Shown in pieces: positions 1 through 8,917 of a DNA stretch of 64,000 bases. The translations under genes were made by a program, and so were the position numbers. Origin of the DNA: Rhizorhapis suberifaciens (GTDB lineage: Bacteria; Pseudomonadota; Alphaproteobacteria; Sphingomonadales; Sphingomonadaceae); the NCBI RefSeq assembly GCF_014200045.1, contig NZ_JACHOV010000005.1, positions 202,382 to 266,381 on the forward strand. The letters are read 5' to 3'. Positions within the stretch are counted from its first letter, which is position 1, and each line of letters opens with the position of its first letter. Under the pieces are notes generated by a model, which was not told where the DNA came from, searched no databases, and saw nothing but the letters and a program-made list of their open reading frames with translations.

Positions 1-134
1 GCGTCACTATTGGCGGCAAGGAAGTCCCGCCCCTCGGCACGCCGGACAAGACGATTACCGACGTCCCCATCAGCGCGAGCGCCCTCAATGCCCGAGCCGC
101 GCCGGCCACGCCTCCACCTGCCCCGCAACCATAA
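1..134 (+). CDS. 3' end of an unidentified protein (partial)
   Basis: An open frame enters from the left edge (first full codon at base 3) and stops at TAA 132-134. It encodes about 43 residues ending in a Pro/Ala-rich tail (…ATPPPAPQP). The gene before cpoB in this neighbourhood is often pal, but this tail has no OmpA-like motif and I do not recognise it. Too little is visible to assign a function. The codon use looks like its neighbours. Confidence 0.5.
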   Translation, partial: VTIGGKEVPPLGTPDKTITDVPISASALNARAAPATPPPAPQP

Positions 135-289
135 GCTTAGCCCTGGAAGCGGATGCCAAATGCAGGCGTTCGCAGTCCGTTAAAGGCCAAGCCAAACAAA
201 CGCCCGATTCATCTCAGGTCAATCTTTACCCTGCGAGGAAATCATCTATGGTTTCATCGGGGCCAGTAACCATCAATTTGAGGATCCTT

Positions 290-1168
290 ATGCGCGGTTT
301 TGTTGTGAGCGCTCTTGTCATGGCGGCTGTTCCGGCAACTCCCTTGCTGGCGCAGTCCAACGTAGAGCAGCGTGTCGGTAAGCTCGAAAAAGAGATGAAG
401 GCGGTTCAGCGCAAGATTTTCCCTGGCGGGAGCGGACAATATTTCGAGGCGGAAATTGCGCCGCCAGCCGCCACGCCCGCACCAGCACCAGGTACGCCGG
501 CTTCGTCGCCGATTAGCGATCTCACCTCGCGCGTGGATGCTCTGGAAGGACAACTTGCGAGCCTCACCGGACAAGCAGAACAGAACGCCTTCAAGCTTCG
601 CCAGCTGGAAGAGGCATTCAACAAGTACAAGGCAGACATGGATGCACGCATGAGCGCTCGTACGCCCCCAGCGGTTGCACCCGCACCGGGCGCCGCCACT
701 GCCGCGCCAGCCGCCGCTCCGGTCGACAATGCCCGCAAGGCTGCTGTTGCTGCCATCGAACGACCCAATTCGGGGGACGCTGCCGAAGACGCCTATCTTT
801 ACGGCTATCGCCTATGGGCCGCTAAATTCTATCCGGAGGCGGAAGTGCAACTAAAAAGCTTCCTCGAGAAAAACCCCAATCACCGCCGCGCCAGCTTTGC
901 CCAGAATCTGCTGGGACGCACTTATCTGGATCAAGGCAAACCAGCGCTGGCATCCGTCGCTTTTTACGAGAATTACCAGAAGCGTCCGAAGGGCGAACGC
1001 GCGCCCGACAGCTTGGCTTATCTAGGGCAGGCGCTCGTCCAGCTGAAAAAGCCTGCCGACGCTTGCAAGGTTTATGACGAGTTCGACGATGTTTACGGCC
1101 CGACCGCGTCGGTCAGCCTGAAGGATGTGGTGACCAAGGGCCGCGCCAGCGCGAAGTGCGCGGGGTAA
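290..1168 (+). CDS. cpoB: Tol-Pal system protein CpoB/YbgF-like, TPR protein
   Basis: This is a probable periplasmic coordinator of Tol-Pal function and septal peptidoglycan synthesis. From the ATG at 290 the protein has 292 residues. It starts with a signal peptide (MRGFVVSALVMAAVPATPLLAQ), followed by a short coiled coil (VEQRVGKLEKEMKAV), a Pro/Ala linker, a second coiled coil near residues 80-120, a second Ala/Pro linker, and a C-terminal TPR domain that opens with the typical AYLYGYRLWAAKFYPEAE-type helix pair. An upstream in-frame ATG at 248 is also preceded by a GAGGA box, so the start is not certain; 290 is preferred because the signal peptide then begins at once. The family is usually encoded with tolB-pal, which would lie left of the window. 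tilS follows after 22 bases. Confidence 0.82.
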   Translation: MRGFVVSALVMAAVPATPLLAQSNVEQRVGKLEKEMKAVQRKIFPGGSGQYFEAEIAPPAATPAPAPGTPASSPISDLTSRVDALEGQLASLTGQAEQNAFKLRQLEEAFNKYKADMDARMSARTPPAVAPAPGAATAAPAAAPVDNARKAAVAAIERPNSGDAAEDAYLYGYRLWAAKFYPEAEVQLKSFLEKNPNHRRASFAQNLLGRTYLDQGKPALASVAFYENYQKRPKGERAPDSLAYLGQALVQLKKPADACKVYDEFDDVYGPTASVSLKDVVTKGRASAKCAG

Positions 1169-1190
1169 AGACCTTGGCGAAAGCATCACC

Positions 1191-2147
1191 TTGGCTCATC
1201 TTCCACAGCCCATCCTAAGCCGCTTCATCGCCGACCTGGAACGCCTGCTGGGGCGGGAAAAGAGTCCGAAGGACCGCTTTGGCATAGCTGTATCGGGCGG
1301 GCCTGACAGCATGGCGCTTCTCGCTCTCACTCAAGCGGCTTTTCCGGGCCAGGTGGAAGCCGCGACCGTCGATCATGGCTTCCGCCCCGAAGCCGCCGAT
1401 GAAGCGGCAATCGTCGCTCAATGGTGTCAGGAGCAGGGCGTTTCCCACGCAACCTTGCGCCCGCACGTCCCCATCACCGGCAATCTGCAATCCGCCGCAC
1501 GCGCCGAGCGTTACCGGCTCCTTTGGCAATGGTGCGACGAGCGCAAGCTGAACTGGCTGCTGACAGCACATCATGCTGACGATCAGCTCGAAACCATATT
1601 GATGCGGCTGAACCGAGGATCGGGAGTATCCGGCCTAGCGGGCATTCGGGGCCGATCCGACAGGCTGCTTCGCCCTCTCCTGTTCTGGACCCGCGCCGAA
1701 CTCGCGCATGTGGTGGCTCAAGCCGGTTGCTCGAGCGTGCAGGACCCGAGCAACAGGGATGTTCGCTACGACCGAGCCGCTCTTCGGTTGCATCTTTCGG
1801 AAACGGACTGGCTCGATTCCATTTCGGCCAGCCGCAGCGCCGCAGCCCTCAATGAAGCCGAAATCGCGCTGGAATGGGTAGTTAACACCCTGGAACAACA
1901 ATATATCGATTACAACGGCGAAGAAATTCGGCTTTCCAGAATCGATTTTCCACGCGAAATTCAACGAAGGCTGCTATTGCGCATGCTTGCCCGGCTTGAT
2001 CCCGGCTTGACGCCCAGGGGCAATGCCATCGATCAAGCGCTGGTTCAGCTCGCGCTTGGTAAGAAATATACAATTGGTATGCTGCTATTGAGCGGGGGCG
2101 GCAACTGGATAGTGAAACCAGCTCCGCCCCGGCGACGGCCCGGATGA
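1191..2147 (+). CDS. tilS: tRNA(Ile)-lysidine synthase TilS
   Basis: TilS attaches lysine to C34 of the CAU-anticodon tRNA-Ile, using ATP, so that the tRNA reads AUA. The N-terminal PP-loop ATPase signature SGGPDSMAL is near residue 34, and later family motifs such as TAHHADDQLETILMRL and RGSGVSGLAGI are present. At 318 residues it is shorter than the roughly 430-residue E. coli enzyme and lacks most of the C-terminal domains; shorter forms are common in alphaproteobacteria. The start is a TTG at 1191, the only good start codon ahead of the conserved part, so start confidence is moderate. The gene sits between cpoB and ftsH, a neighbourhood often seen in alphaproteobacteria. Confidence 0.9.
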   Translation: MAHLPQPILSRFIADLERLLGREKSPKDRFGIAVSGGPDSMALLALTQAAFPGQVEAATVDHGFRPEAADEAAIVAQWCQEQGVSHATLRPHVPITGNLQSAARAERYRLLWQWCDERKLNWLLTAHHADDQLETILMRLNRGSGVSGLAGIRGRSDRLLRPLLFWTRAELAHVVAQAGCSSVQDPSNRDVRYDRAALRLHLSETDWLDSISASRSAAALNEAEIALEWVVNTLEQQYIDYNGEEIRLSRIDFPREIQRRLLLRMLARLDPGLTPRGNAIDQALVQLALGKKYTIGMLLLSGGGNWIVKPAPPRRRPG

Positions 2148-2216
2148 TCGGCCGGCGATATTGTCATTTGGCCGTGCTTTCCTATCTTTAGGAGGCGACG
2201 GCGTTAGAGAGTGAAG

Positions 2217-4163
2217 ATGAACGACGAAAAGGACCCGCAGACCAATCCCTGGATTAAGAGCGCCATGATCTGGGCGGGGGTGATCGTAGCCCTGCTTCTT
2301 TTCGTGTCGATCTTTGATTCAAAGTCAGCGGCCCCCACAGGCAGCGCCATCGCCTATTCCGAATTCCGGCAGAAGGTGCAGGAAGGCGCGGTCAAGGACG
2401 TAGCTATCGCGCCGGACCGCATTACCGGCACTCTCACCAATGACGAGAAATTCTCGACGGTTCCGGTCAGTGATCCCGGGCTCGCCAATCTGCTTGACGA
2501 CTATAATGTCAAATATAGCGGCAAGGCCGAAGAGCAGCCCAGTTTCTGGATGATTTTGCTCTACCAGTCGCTGCCATTCCTGCTGATCCTGGGCATCGCC
2601 TTTTTCGTCCTTCGCCAGATGCAAAAGGGCTCGGGCTCGGGCGCGATGGGCTTTGGCAAGTCAAAGGCGAAGCTGCTGACCGAAAAGCAGGGCAAGGTGA
2701 CCTTTGATGACGTTGCCGGCATTGACGAGGCGCGCGAGGAATTGCAGGAAATCGTCGAATTTCTAAAGGATCCGACGAAATTTGCCCGTCTTGGTGGGCA
2801 AATCCCCAAGGGCGCGCTGCTCGTCGGATCCCCCGGCACCGGCAAGACGCTGCTTGCCCGCGCCATTGCGGGTGAGGCCGGCGTCCCCTTCTTCACCATT
2901 TCCGGTTCGGACTTCGTTGAGATGTTTGTCGGCGTCGGTGCAAGCCGCGTGCGCGACATGTTCGAACAGGCGAAGAAAAACGCACCCTGTATCGTCTTCA
3001 TCGATGAAATTGACGCGGTCGGACGCCATCGCGGCGCTGGTCTGGGCAATGGCAATGACGAACGCGAACAGACGCTGAACCAGCTTCTGGTCGAAATGGA
3101 CGGTTTCGAGGCGAACGAGGGCATCATCATCATCGCCGCGACCAACCGGCCCGACGTGCTGGACCCCGCGCTGCTGCGCCCCGGCCGCTTCGATCGGCAG
3201 GTCGTGGTCCCACGCCCGGACATTGATGGTCGCGAGAAGATTCTGGCTGTCCACATGAAAAAGGTGCCCTTGGCTCCGGACGTCAACCCCCGCATCATCG
3301 CACGTGGTACGCCCGGCTTTTCAGGCGCCGATCTTGCCAACCTGGTCAATGAGGCAGCCCTGCTCGCCGCGCGGCGCGGCAAGCGCCTTGTCGCCATGGA
3401 TGAGTTCGAGGCGGCCAAGGACAAGGTGATGATGGGCACCGAACGCAAGTCGATGGTCATGACCGAGGACGAAAAGAAGATGACCGCCTATCATGAGGCG
3501 GGACATGCCATCGTCGCAGTCCATGAAGCAGCGTCCGATCCCATTCACAAGGCCACGATCATCCCGCGTGGTCGTGCGCTCGGCATGGTCATGCGCCTGC
3601 CCGAACGGGACAGCTACAGCTACCATCGCGACAAGATGCACGCGAACCTTGCTGTTGCCATGGGCGGCCGTGTCGCCGAAGAAATCATCTTTGGCTATGA
3701 CAAGGTTTCATCCGGCGCTTCGGGCGACATCCAATACGCCACGAAGCTTGCGCGCGACATGGTCACGCGCTGGGGCATGTCCGACAAAATGGGTCCGCTG
3801 CAATATAGCGAGGGTGAAGAAGAGGTATTCCTCGGCTACTCCCGCACGCAAAACATGCACATGTCGAATGAAACGGCCCAGGCCATCGACGCGGAGATCC
3901 GGCATATCGTTGAGACCGGGTATGAACGCGCGAACAAGGTGCTGACCGACCATGAGGATCAACTGCATATGCTCGCCAATGCGTTGCTGGAATATGAAAC
4001 GCTGAGCGGCGAGGAGATCAAAACCCTGCTCGACACCGGCGAATTCAGCCGCGACGATGGAACTACGGTGAAGCCTGCAACCGTGCCGTCTGTCGGGTCT
4101 TCGATCCCCAAGACGCGCCGCCGGAAGGGGCCGTTCGGGGATCCAGCTCCACAAGGAGCTTAA
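2217..4163 (+). CDS. ftsH: ATP-dependent zinc metalloprotease FtsH
   Basis: This is a membrane-anchored AAA+ protease that degrades misfolded membrane proteins and regulators. The protein has 648 residues from the ATG at 2217; a GTG at 2211 is also in frame. Two transmembrane segments (about residues 10-32 and 100-122) flank a periplasmic domain. The AAA module has Walker A GSPGTGKT (near 203), Walker [12 protein letters not shown] and the SRH segment [20 protein letters not shown]. The zinc-protease motif HEAGH is near residue 426. Walker A has Ser where many FtsH proteins have Pro (GPPGTGKT); this should not abolish nucleotide binding. A GGAGG at 2191-2195 lies rather far upstream of either start. 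Confidence 0.97.
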   Translation: MNDEKDPQTNPWIKSAMIWAGVIVALLLFVSIFDSKSAAPTGSAIAYSEFRQKVQEGAVKDVAIAPDRITGTLTNDEKFSTVPVSDPGLANLLDDYNVKYSGKAEEQPSFWMILLYQSLPFLLILGIAFFVLRQMQKGSGSGAMGFGKSKAKLLTEKQGKVTFDDVAGIDEAREELQEIVEFLKDPTKFARLGGQIPKGALLVGSPGTGKTLLARAIAGEAGVPFFTISGSDFVEMFVGVGASRVRDMFEQAKKNAPCIVFIDEIDAVGRHRGAGLGNGNDEREQTLNQLLVEMDGFEANEGIIIIAATNRPDVLDPALLRPGRFDRQVVVPRPDIDGREKILAVHMKKVPLAPDVNPRIIARGTPGFSGADLANLVNEAALLAARRGKRLVAMDEFEAAKDKVMMGTERKSMVMTEDEKKMTAYHEAGHAIVAVHEAASDPIHKATIIPRGRALGMVMRLPERDSYSYHRDKMHANLAVAMGGRVAEEIIFGYDKVSSGASGDIQYATKLARDMVTRWGMSDKMGPLQYSEGEEEVFLGYSRTQNMHMSNETAQAIDAEIRHIVETGYERANKVLTDHEDQLHMLANALLEYETLSGEEIKTLLDTGEFSRDDGTTVKPATVPSVGSSIPKTRRRKGPFGDPAPQGA

Positions 4164-4191
4164 GCCTTCTCTCTATCTGAAATGACATCTG

Positions 4192-4215
4192 GGCTTCTGC
4201 TTTTGCAGGAGCCCA
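4192..4215. repeat. Short hairpin, REP-like / possible terminator between ftsH and rlmE
   Basis: The sequence reads GGGCTTCTGC-TTTT-GCAGGAGCCC, a 10-bp stem with one G-T wobble. It lies in the 79-bp gap between the convergent ftsH and rlmE genes, so it could act as a two-way terminator, although no T tract follows on either side. Its core matches the hairpin pair at 32524-32598 (CTCCTGCTTTCGCAGGAG), which points to a dispersed repeat family. Confidence 0.55.
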
Positions 4216-4242
4216 ACTGTTTTGCATGACAGTCAGTTCGGG

Positions 4243-4941
4243 TCAGCCGGGTGCTTCTTCTGATTGACCCTGCCCCTGGTCCCGCCCTTTAAAGCCCTGA
4301 GCAATCACGTACCACTCGCTGCTGCCCTTCCTGCTGGCGGGGGGCTTGGCATGCTTCACCGTGGAAAAATGCTTTTTCAGCACGATTAGAAGATCATGAT
4401 CCGTCCCGCCGGCGAACACCTTGGCTACAAAGGCCCCACCCTTCTGCAGATTTTCAACGGCGAACCAGGCGGCCGCCTCCACAAGGCCCATGGTGCGCAG
4501 ATGGTCGGTCTGCGGGTGGCCAACCGTGTTCGCAGCCATGTCGGATAATATCAGATCAGGCTCTGCGCCCAACGCGTCGCGTAGCACCTCCGGCGCTTTG
4601 TCGTCCATGAAGTCCATTTGGAACAGCGTCACATCCGGAATGGCGTCGGTCGGCAACAGGTCGATGCCGACTACCTTCGCCTTGGGGCTAAGCTTCTTCA
4701 CCACCTGCGCCCAGCCGCCCGGTGCCACCCCCAGATCGACCACATGCCGCGCTTGCCGGATAAGTTTGAACTTCTCGTCGAGTTCGATAAGCTTGAAGGC
4801 GGCACGGCTGCGATAGCCCTCTGCCTTGGCTTTCCTCACATAAGGATCGTTCAGCTGGCGCTCCAGCCAACGGGTGGATTGGGCCGTTCGTCCCTTGGCC
4901 GTTTTTACACGAACCCGACCCGCGCCACCGCCCCTAGCCAT
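4243..4941 (-). CDS. rlmE: 23S rRNA (uridine-2552-2'-O)-methyltransferase RlmE (FtsJ/RrmJ)
   Basis: RlmE methylates U2552 in the A-loop of 23S rRNA late in 50S assembly, using S-adenosylmethionine. The 232-residue protein begins MARGGGAGRVRVK and has the family signatures YRSRAAFKLIELDEKF, SAM-binding motif I VVDLGVAPGGWAQV (catalytic Lys-Asp-Lys-Glu family), LILSDMAANTVGH and GGAFVAKVF. The ATG at 4941 was preferred to a TTG at 4950. It overlaps the 3' end of ppx by 8 bp, which implies translational coupling. It converges on ftsH. Confidence 0.95.
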   Translation of the reverse strand: MARGGGAGRVRVKTAKGRTAQSTRWLERQLNDPYVRKAKAEGYRSRAAFKLIELDEKFKLIRQARHVVDLGVAPGGWAQVVKKLSPKAKVVGIDLLPTDAIPDVTLFQMDFMDDKAPEVLRDALGAEPDLILSDMAANTVGHPQTDHLRTMGLVEAAAWFAVENLQKGGAFVAKVFAGGTDHDLLIVLKKHFSTVKHAKPPASRKGSSEWYVIAQGFKGRDQGQGQSEEAPG

Positions 4942-6022
4942 GGTGGGCAAACCGCCCGTCGCGTTCCATCAATCCGCGTAAAATGCCTTCCCGAATGCCG
5001 CGATCAGCAACGCCCAGCCGCGCAGCAGGCCAGATGTCGAGTATGCATTCGAGAATCGCGCATCCCGCCACCACCAGGTCAGCCCGCTCATGCCCGATGC
5101 AGGGCAATTCCCGCCTTTCATCGATAGACATGGAGGACAGCCGCATTGAAATGTCGCGCATTGACCCGGACGGGACGATCAGTCCGTCGATAGCCTGCCT
5201 GTCATAGCGCTGCAAACCCAGATGAAGGCTGGCGAGCGTCGTTACGGTGCCGCTGGTGCCAAGCAAACGCACTCCTCCCAACCGCTTGGGCAAACGTTCC
5301 GCAAAGGGACGGAAGCTTTCGGTCACGCGCTCCCGCATCCGCGCATAGCCTGCTATCCGCGCTTCGGGATCGGCGGGATCATAGCCTTCGCTCTCGGTGA
5401 GCGACACCACGCCCCAGGGAGCGCTTTGCCAATCGACGATACGCGGCGCAGGACCTTCGGTTTCGACCAGAACCAATTCGGTCGATCCGCCGCCAATATC
5501 GAAGATGAGGGCCGGCCCTTCTCCCGGCTCCAGTAGGATGTGGCAGCCAAGCACCGCCAGCCGCGCTTCTTCTTCAGCCGAGATAATATCGAGGGCGATA
5601 CCGGTTTCACGATAGACCCGTTCAATAAATGCAGAACCATTGCTGGCCCGCCTGCAGGCCTCGGTCGCCACTGACCTTGCCAAAGTAACATGGCGTCGCC
5701 GCAGCTTGTCAGAGCAAACCGAAAGAGCCGCTATCGCGCGATCGATTGCTGCATCGCTGAGCCTGCCACTGGTGGCCAGCCCCTCGCCCAACCTCACAAT
5801 CCGCGAAAAGGCGTCGACAACGATAAACCCATCGGATGACGGCTTTGCAATAAGCAAACGGCAGTTATTGGTGCCAAGATCAATGGCCGCATAAGCGCGG
5901 CGGTGAGGCCATCGGCCCTCTGACCGGGGCAATTGCGCCGCCATGGCCCGGCTGCCATTAGGATTTCTGGCGCCGGAACTTCGCGGCAATGGCGAACCAA
6001 ACTGTGCCATGCCGTAACTCAC
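4934..6022 (-). CDS. ppx: Ppx/GppA-family exopolyphosphatase
   Basis: The product is an actin-fold (ASKHA) phosphatase that hydrolyses polyphosphate and/or pppGpp. It has 362 residues. The phosphate-1 loop AAIDLGTNNCRLLIA follows a basic, low-complexity N-terminus of about 40 residues. The second glycine loop is ALIFDIGGGSTELVLVE, and the adenosine-type motif LLGTSGTVTTLASLHL is present. The GTG at 6022 and the ATG at 6010 are both possible starts. The 3' end overlaps rlmE. Sequence alone cannot separate exopolyphosphatase from guanosine pentaphosphatase activity. The short length favours a single catalytic domain pair without the C-terminal HD-like region of longer homologues. Confidence 0.9.
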   Translation of the reverse strand: MSYGMAQFGSPLPRSSGARNPNGSRAMAAQLPRSEGRWPHRRAYAAIDLGTNNCRLLIAKPSSDGFIVVDAFSRIVRLGEGLATSGRLSDAAIDRAIAALSVCSDKLRRRHVTLARSVATEACRRASNGSAFIERVYRETGIALDIISAEEEARLAVLGCHILLEPGEGPALIFDIGGGSTELVLVETEGPAPRIVDWQSAPWGVVSLTESEGYDPADPEARIAGYARMRERVTESFRPFAERLPKRLGGVRLLGTSGTVTTLASLHLGLQRYDRQAIDGLIVPSGSMRDISMRLSSMSIDERRELPCIGHERADLVVAGCAILECILDIWPAARLGVADRGIREGILRGLMERDGRFAHHG

Positions 6023-6159
6023 TTATGCTTTCCGGAACGGGCAATCCCGCCGGTACTTGAGCGCAGGTTAAGCGGAAGTGGTACAGACTGCAAGGGAGCC
6101 CGGACATAATCAGATTATTGGCGCAGCAACTGCTGGCTTAGCGCCTGAAGAAAGCCGGG

Positions 6160-6425
6160 CTATTGCGCGCGTAAATGCTCAAAGTCATGGCCAAAAGCGA
6201 AACCGAGCGTACGCGTCAAATCAAAGCCGGTGAGCGAGGGGCGGGTTACGCCAGGCCAGCTATAGCTCGCCGGCATTATGGTGATCCCAAGCCCCGCCGC
6301 AATCATTTGCAGCACGCGTTCGTCAGCGGTGGATCGGAGCGCAAAGTGCGGTCGAACGCCGCGATCCGTAAAATGCCGGCTTGTTTCCGAAAGCGCCTGA
6401 CGGACCACCCTGACTCGTGAACGCA
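6160..6425 (-). pseudogene. Remnant of a LysR-family regulator (C-terminal piece)
   Basis: Read on the minus strand, about 88 codons ending at the stop 6160-6162 resemble the last part of a LysR substrate-binding domain. Recognisable are RVRVVRQALSETSRHF, DERVLQMIAAGLGITIMP (typical of LysR effector domains) and GFDLTRTLGFAF. No helix-turn-helix domain or start codon belongs to it. Upstream the frame runs into the antisense of the hydrolase gene, which ends 18 bp away. I infer a regulator truncated by a deletion whose other end is the hydrolase. The identification rests on motif memory only. Confidence 0.55.
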
Positions 6426-6442
6426 GGAGGGTCGAAATCACT

Positions 6443-7162
6443 TTAACTCTGCAATGCCTGGAAAATCGCCTCGAAGGAATCGGCCGCGGAAATAAAGCCC
6501 ATATGCCCGCATCGCACCTCGATCGTTGCGTCGCTTTCGCCGGGAAGGCCGCGAGCACAGCGATGGGCAACCACGCCGTCCAGGCGCGACCAGATGGCGA
6601 AGGTCGGCACCGGCGGCTTATGGTTGAGTTGGACCTGCACCGGCGGAGAGTCGATCGGATGCCGGGCAATGAACTCATAGAGCCGCCAGGCATGATTGGC
6701 GCGCAGATTTCCCGAAAAAGGGCTGCCCAAAGTGATCACCTTCGCCACGCGCCGCGGCGCATATTTGGCATATTCCCGCGCGATAAGGCCCCCAAGGCTC
6801 CAACCGACGACCGTGACCGGTTCTTCCGCGCGCGCCTGGATAAGATCCATCCTGCGATCGAGCAGTTCAAAAATATCCGAGCGAATGCCCAGATTTCGTC
6901 CCAGGCCCCAACCATGGCTATGGTAGTTGGCGGCCCTTAACGTTCGGCGAAGCGTCGTTGTGGACTCATCGGAAGCCAGAAAGCCAGGCAGCACCAAGAC
7001 CGGATGGCCCTGTCCATTATGAGACGTGCTGAACAGATGCCCGGCATGTCCCGCGCGCCTCACTCGGGGTAGAGAACGCATCTCCTGAAACAGCAGAGCC
7101 AGCGGCGGCGCGCCTACCGCTCCATGCTTTGACTTCTGGCCAAAAGGTGATGACAAGAACAC
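6443..7162 (-). CDS. Alpha/beta hydrolase (lipase-like)
   Basis: This is a cytosolic alpha/beta-fold hydrolase of 239 residues with an unknown substrate. The oxyanion region PVLVLPGFLASDESTTTLR, the nucleophile elbow GWSLGG (Ser near residue 122), an acid candidate in SRLDGVV and a His in RCGHMGF make a complete Ser-Asp-His triad. The overall pattern resembles the lipase/PGAP1-like esterases common in alphaproteobacteria. The GTG at 7162 is used as start. A later ATG at 7081 (MRSLPRVRRAGHAG) is possible and would remove a weakly conserved 27-residue N-terminus. A tandem repeat directly upstream (7174-7205) may be its control site. Confidence 0.82.
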   Translation of the reverse strand: MFLSSPFGQKSKHGAVGAPPLALLFQEMRSLPRVRRAGHAGHLFSTSHNGQGHPVLVLPGFLASDESTTTLRRTLRAANYHSHGWGLGRNLGIRSDIFELLDRRMDLIQARAEEPVTVVGWSLGGLIAREYAKYAPRRVAKVITLGSPFSGNLRANHAWRLYEFIARHPIDSPPVQVQLNHKPPVPTFAIWSRLDGVVAHRCARGLPGESDATIEVRCGHMGFISAADSFEAIFQALQS

Positions 7163-7173
7163 GACAAATCCAA

Positions 7174-7205
7174 GACATTTTTGTTACAATGACATTTTTA
7201 TTACA
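7174..7205 (-). promoter_or_regulatory. Tandem 15-bp direct repeat upstream of the hydrolase
   Basis: Two copies of GACATTTTTRTTACA occur at 7174-7188 and 7191-7205, 14 of 15 bases identical and offset by 17 bp. They are AT-rich in a GC-rich setting and begin 12 bp upstream of the hydrolase start. The spacing and position suggest tandem binding sites for a regulator, or a promoter with its operator. No binding protein is known. The neighbouring LysR remnant might once have been the regulator. Confidence 0.45.
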
Positions 7206-7336
7206 GCAGATGACTGCAGCTGTCTTGCATGAAATCGCCGAGCAACAGCGTAGGCGCGACAAACAAGATGGGGATTGGCTGCAGTTCGTCTTCCCGGAAC
7301 GGAAGTCATTATGCTTGGAAGATAGTTTGAGCGAGC

Positions 7337-8839
7337 CTATCGCGCCTTACGAAACAGTTCCCGGTCCTCTTGCCCAAAGCCCTTGGACCAGATCATCCAG
7401 CAATAGACGCCAAGGATCAACGGCACCCCCAGCGACAGTTCCGCCCATTCGGGGATTTGCGTAACCAACATGCCAGCGAGCACCGCTAAAGCCGACGCCC
7501 AGACCAGCGCCCAGCGCCAGGCATTGACCGGAGCACCCAACAAGCGGGAAAGAAAGCGCGCCTTCACGAAGGCAGCCAATCCCAAGGCCACGCAGAGCGC
7601 CAGCGCAGGCCCAGCCGCGACATAGAGTTCCGGCAGGCCCAATTCCCGCGCGCCCAGGATGAAGGCAAAACTGAGGCCGGCCTGCACCGCGATCATCGCA
7701 AGCGAGATCATCAGGTTCCTGTGGCGGGCCATATAGACCAGCGCCGCTTCGCTGACCACGGCGGTGGCGGCAATGACCTCCGCCGCCAGAAGGAAGGCGA
7801 GCGCTCCCGTGCCGCCGACGAAATTGGGGCCCACCAACCCCATGACCGCCTCGCCCGGAATGCCGAGCGCGAGGGCGATGCCCATTTGCGCCGCGATGAT
7901 CCAAAAGCCCACCTGACTCACCTGCCGGGCGATAGCGGTATAGTTTTTCTCCGCGAGGTTACGGGTGATGACCGGGCCAAGTATGGGATCGAAGCTGGTC
8001 TTCAGTTTCTGCGGCAGGGACGCCACCTGCTGAGCGACATAGTAGATGCCGACCACATAAGGAGCCGCGAACAGTCCCAATATCGCAAGATCCAACCGGC
8101 GCGAGCCCCATTCGACCGCGTCAGCAACCGCGAGAGGCGTGTTCTGACGCGCCATCCGCCACAACCGCATTGGCTCAGGTCGCCATCCCTTGGGCAAACC
8201 ATAGGTCCGGACGAGAGGAATGAGCGAGGCGATCAGCGCCGCCACCAAGGACAGCACATAGGAAAGAATCAGGCCATCCCGCAGCGAATAGAAGGAAAAG
8301 GCGATCGCGCCGATGCTGATCGTCCAGGGCTCGATGATCGAACGCGCCCGCACTGTGGCTGCGATGTCATAGCGATAGGCGCATGCGGTGAGCGCAATGT
8401 CCGAGCCGGCAACTGCTATGATGATGAGCGGCAGCAACTGGTCCAGATCATTGACGCTGCTGTTCGGAAACAATGCCTGAGGGAAAATCGATAGAATGAC
8501 CGCCGCAAAGATGGAGGCGATCAAACTTACCAGCATTGCATCGTAAACGACATGGGCATGGTCGCGATCCGTACGGGTAAGTTCCCCCGCCAATCCCCGC
8601 TTCAACCCCAGCGTAGCAAGCTGGGCGGCGAATTCCACCACCAGTACAGCATAAGCGAAACGACCTAGAGTACCGGCGCCATAGACGCGACCTGCAATGA
8701 ACAGGAATGGCAGGCGCGCGGCCAAGCGCATCAAAAAGCCTATGAAATTGATGCGCCCTCCCTTGGCAAGCGCAGCAATATCCTCCTTTTCAGGGGACCC
8801 TGCGCCGGCCGGGCCGTCGGGAGAAACTGCACCCGTCAA
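7337..8839 (-). CDS. Polysaccharide flippase (oligosaccharide-flippase/MATE-like family)
   Basis: A 500-residue multi-spanning membrane protein that probably flips lipid-linked saccharide units across the inner membrane for O-antigen or capsule assembly (Wzx-like). About 12-14 hydrophobic segments are spread evenly from residue 30 to the C-terminus. The N-terminal stretch GGRINFIGFLMRLAARLPF resembles the start of the polysaccharide-synthesis transporter family. The first about 25 residues are Pro/Gly/Glu-rich and may not all be translated. No glycosyltransferase is adjacent; the nearest polysaccharide genes are 5 kb away. A specific substrate cannot be inferred. Confidence 0.82.
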   Translation of the reverse strand: MTGAVSPDGPAGAGSPEKEDIAALAKGGRINFIGFLMRLAARLPFLFIAGRVYGAGTLGRFAYAVLVVEFAAQLATLGLKRGLAGELTRTDRDHAHVVYDAMLVSLIASIFAAVILSIFPQALFPNSSVNDLDQLLPLIIIAVAGSDIALTACAYRYDIAATVRARSIIEPWTISIGAIAFSFYSLRDGLILSYVLSLVAALIASLIPLVRTYGLPKGWRPEPMRLWRMARQNTPLAVADAVEWGSRRLDLAILGLFAAPYVVGIYYVAQQVASLPQKLKTSFDPILGPVITRNLAEKNYTAIARQVSQVGFWIIAAQMGIALALGIPGEAVMGLVGPNFVGGTGALAFLLAAEVIAATAVVSEAALVYMARHRNLMISLAMIAVQAGLSFAFILGARELGLPELYVAAGPALALCVALGLAAFVKARFLSRLLGAPVNAWRWALVWASALAVLAGMLVTQIPEWAELSLGVPLILGVYCWMIWSKGFGQEDRELFRKAR

Positions 8840-8917
8840 AAGCCTGCCCCTATTCTTTTAGAATCGACGCTTATCGCGAAGCACCGTCCGGATGTAAATC
8901 AGCATTAGCGCACAGGC

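Noticed and set aside
2561..3460. Antisense open frame in ftsH
   Set aside because: Its composition is Ser/Arg/Pro-rich, and ftsH is unambiguous in the other strand.
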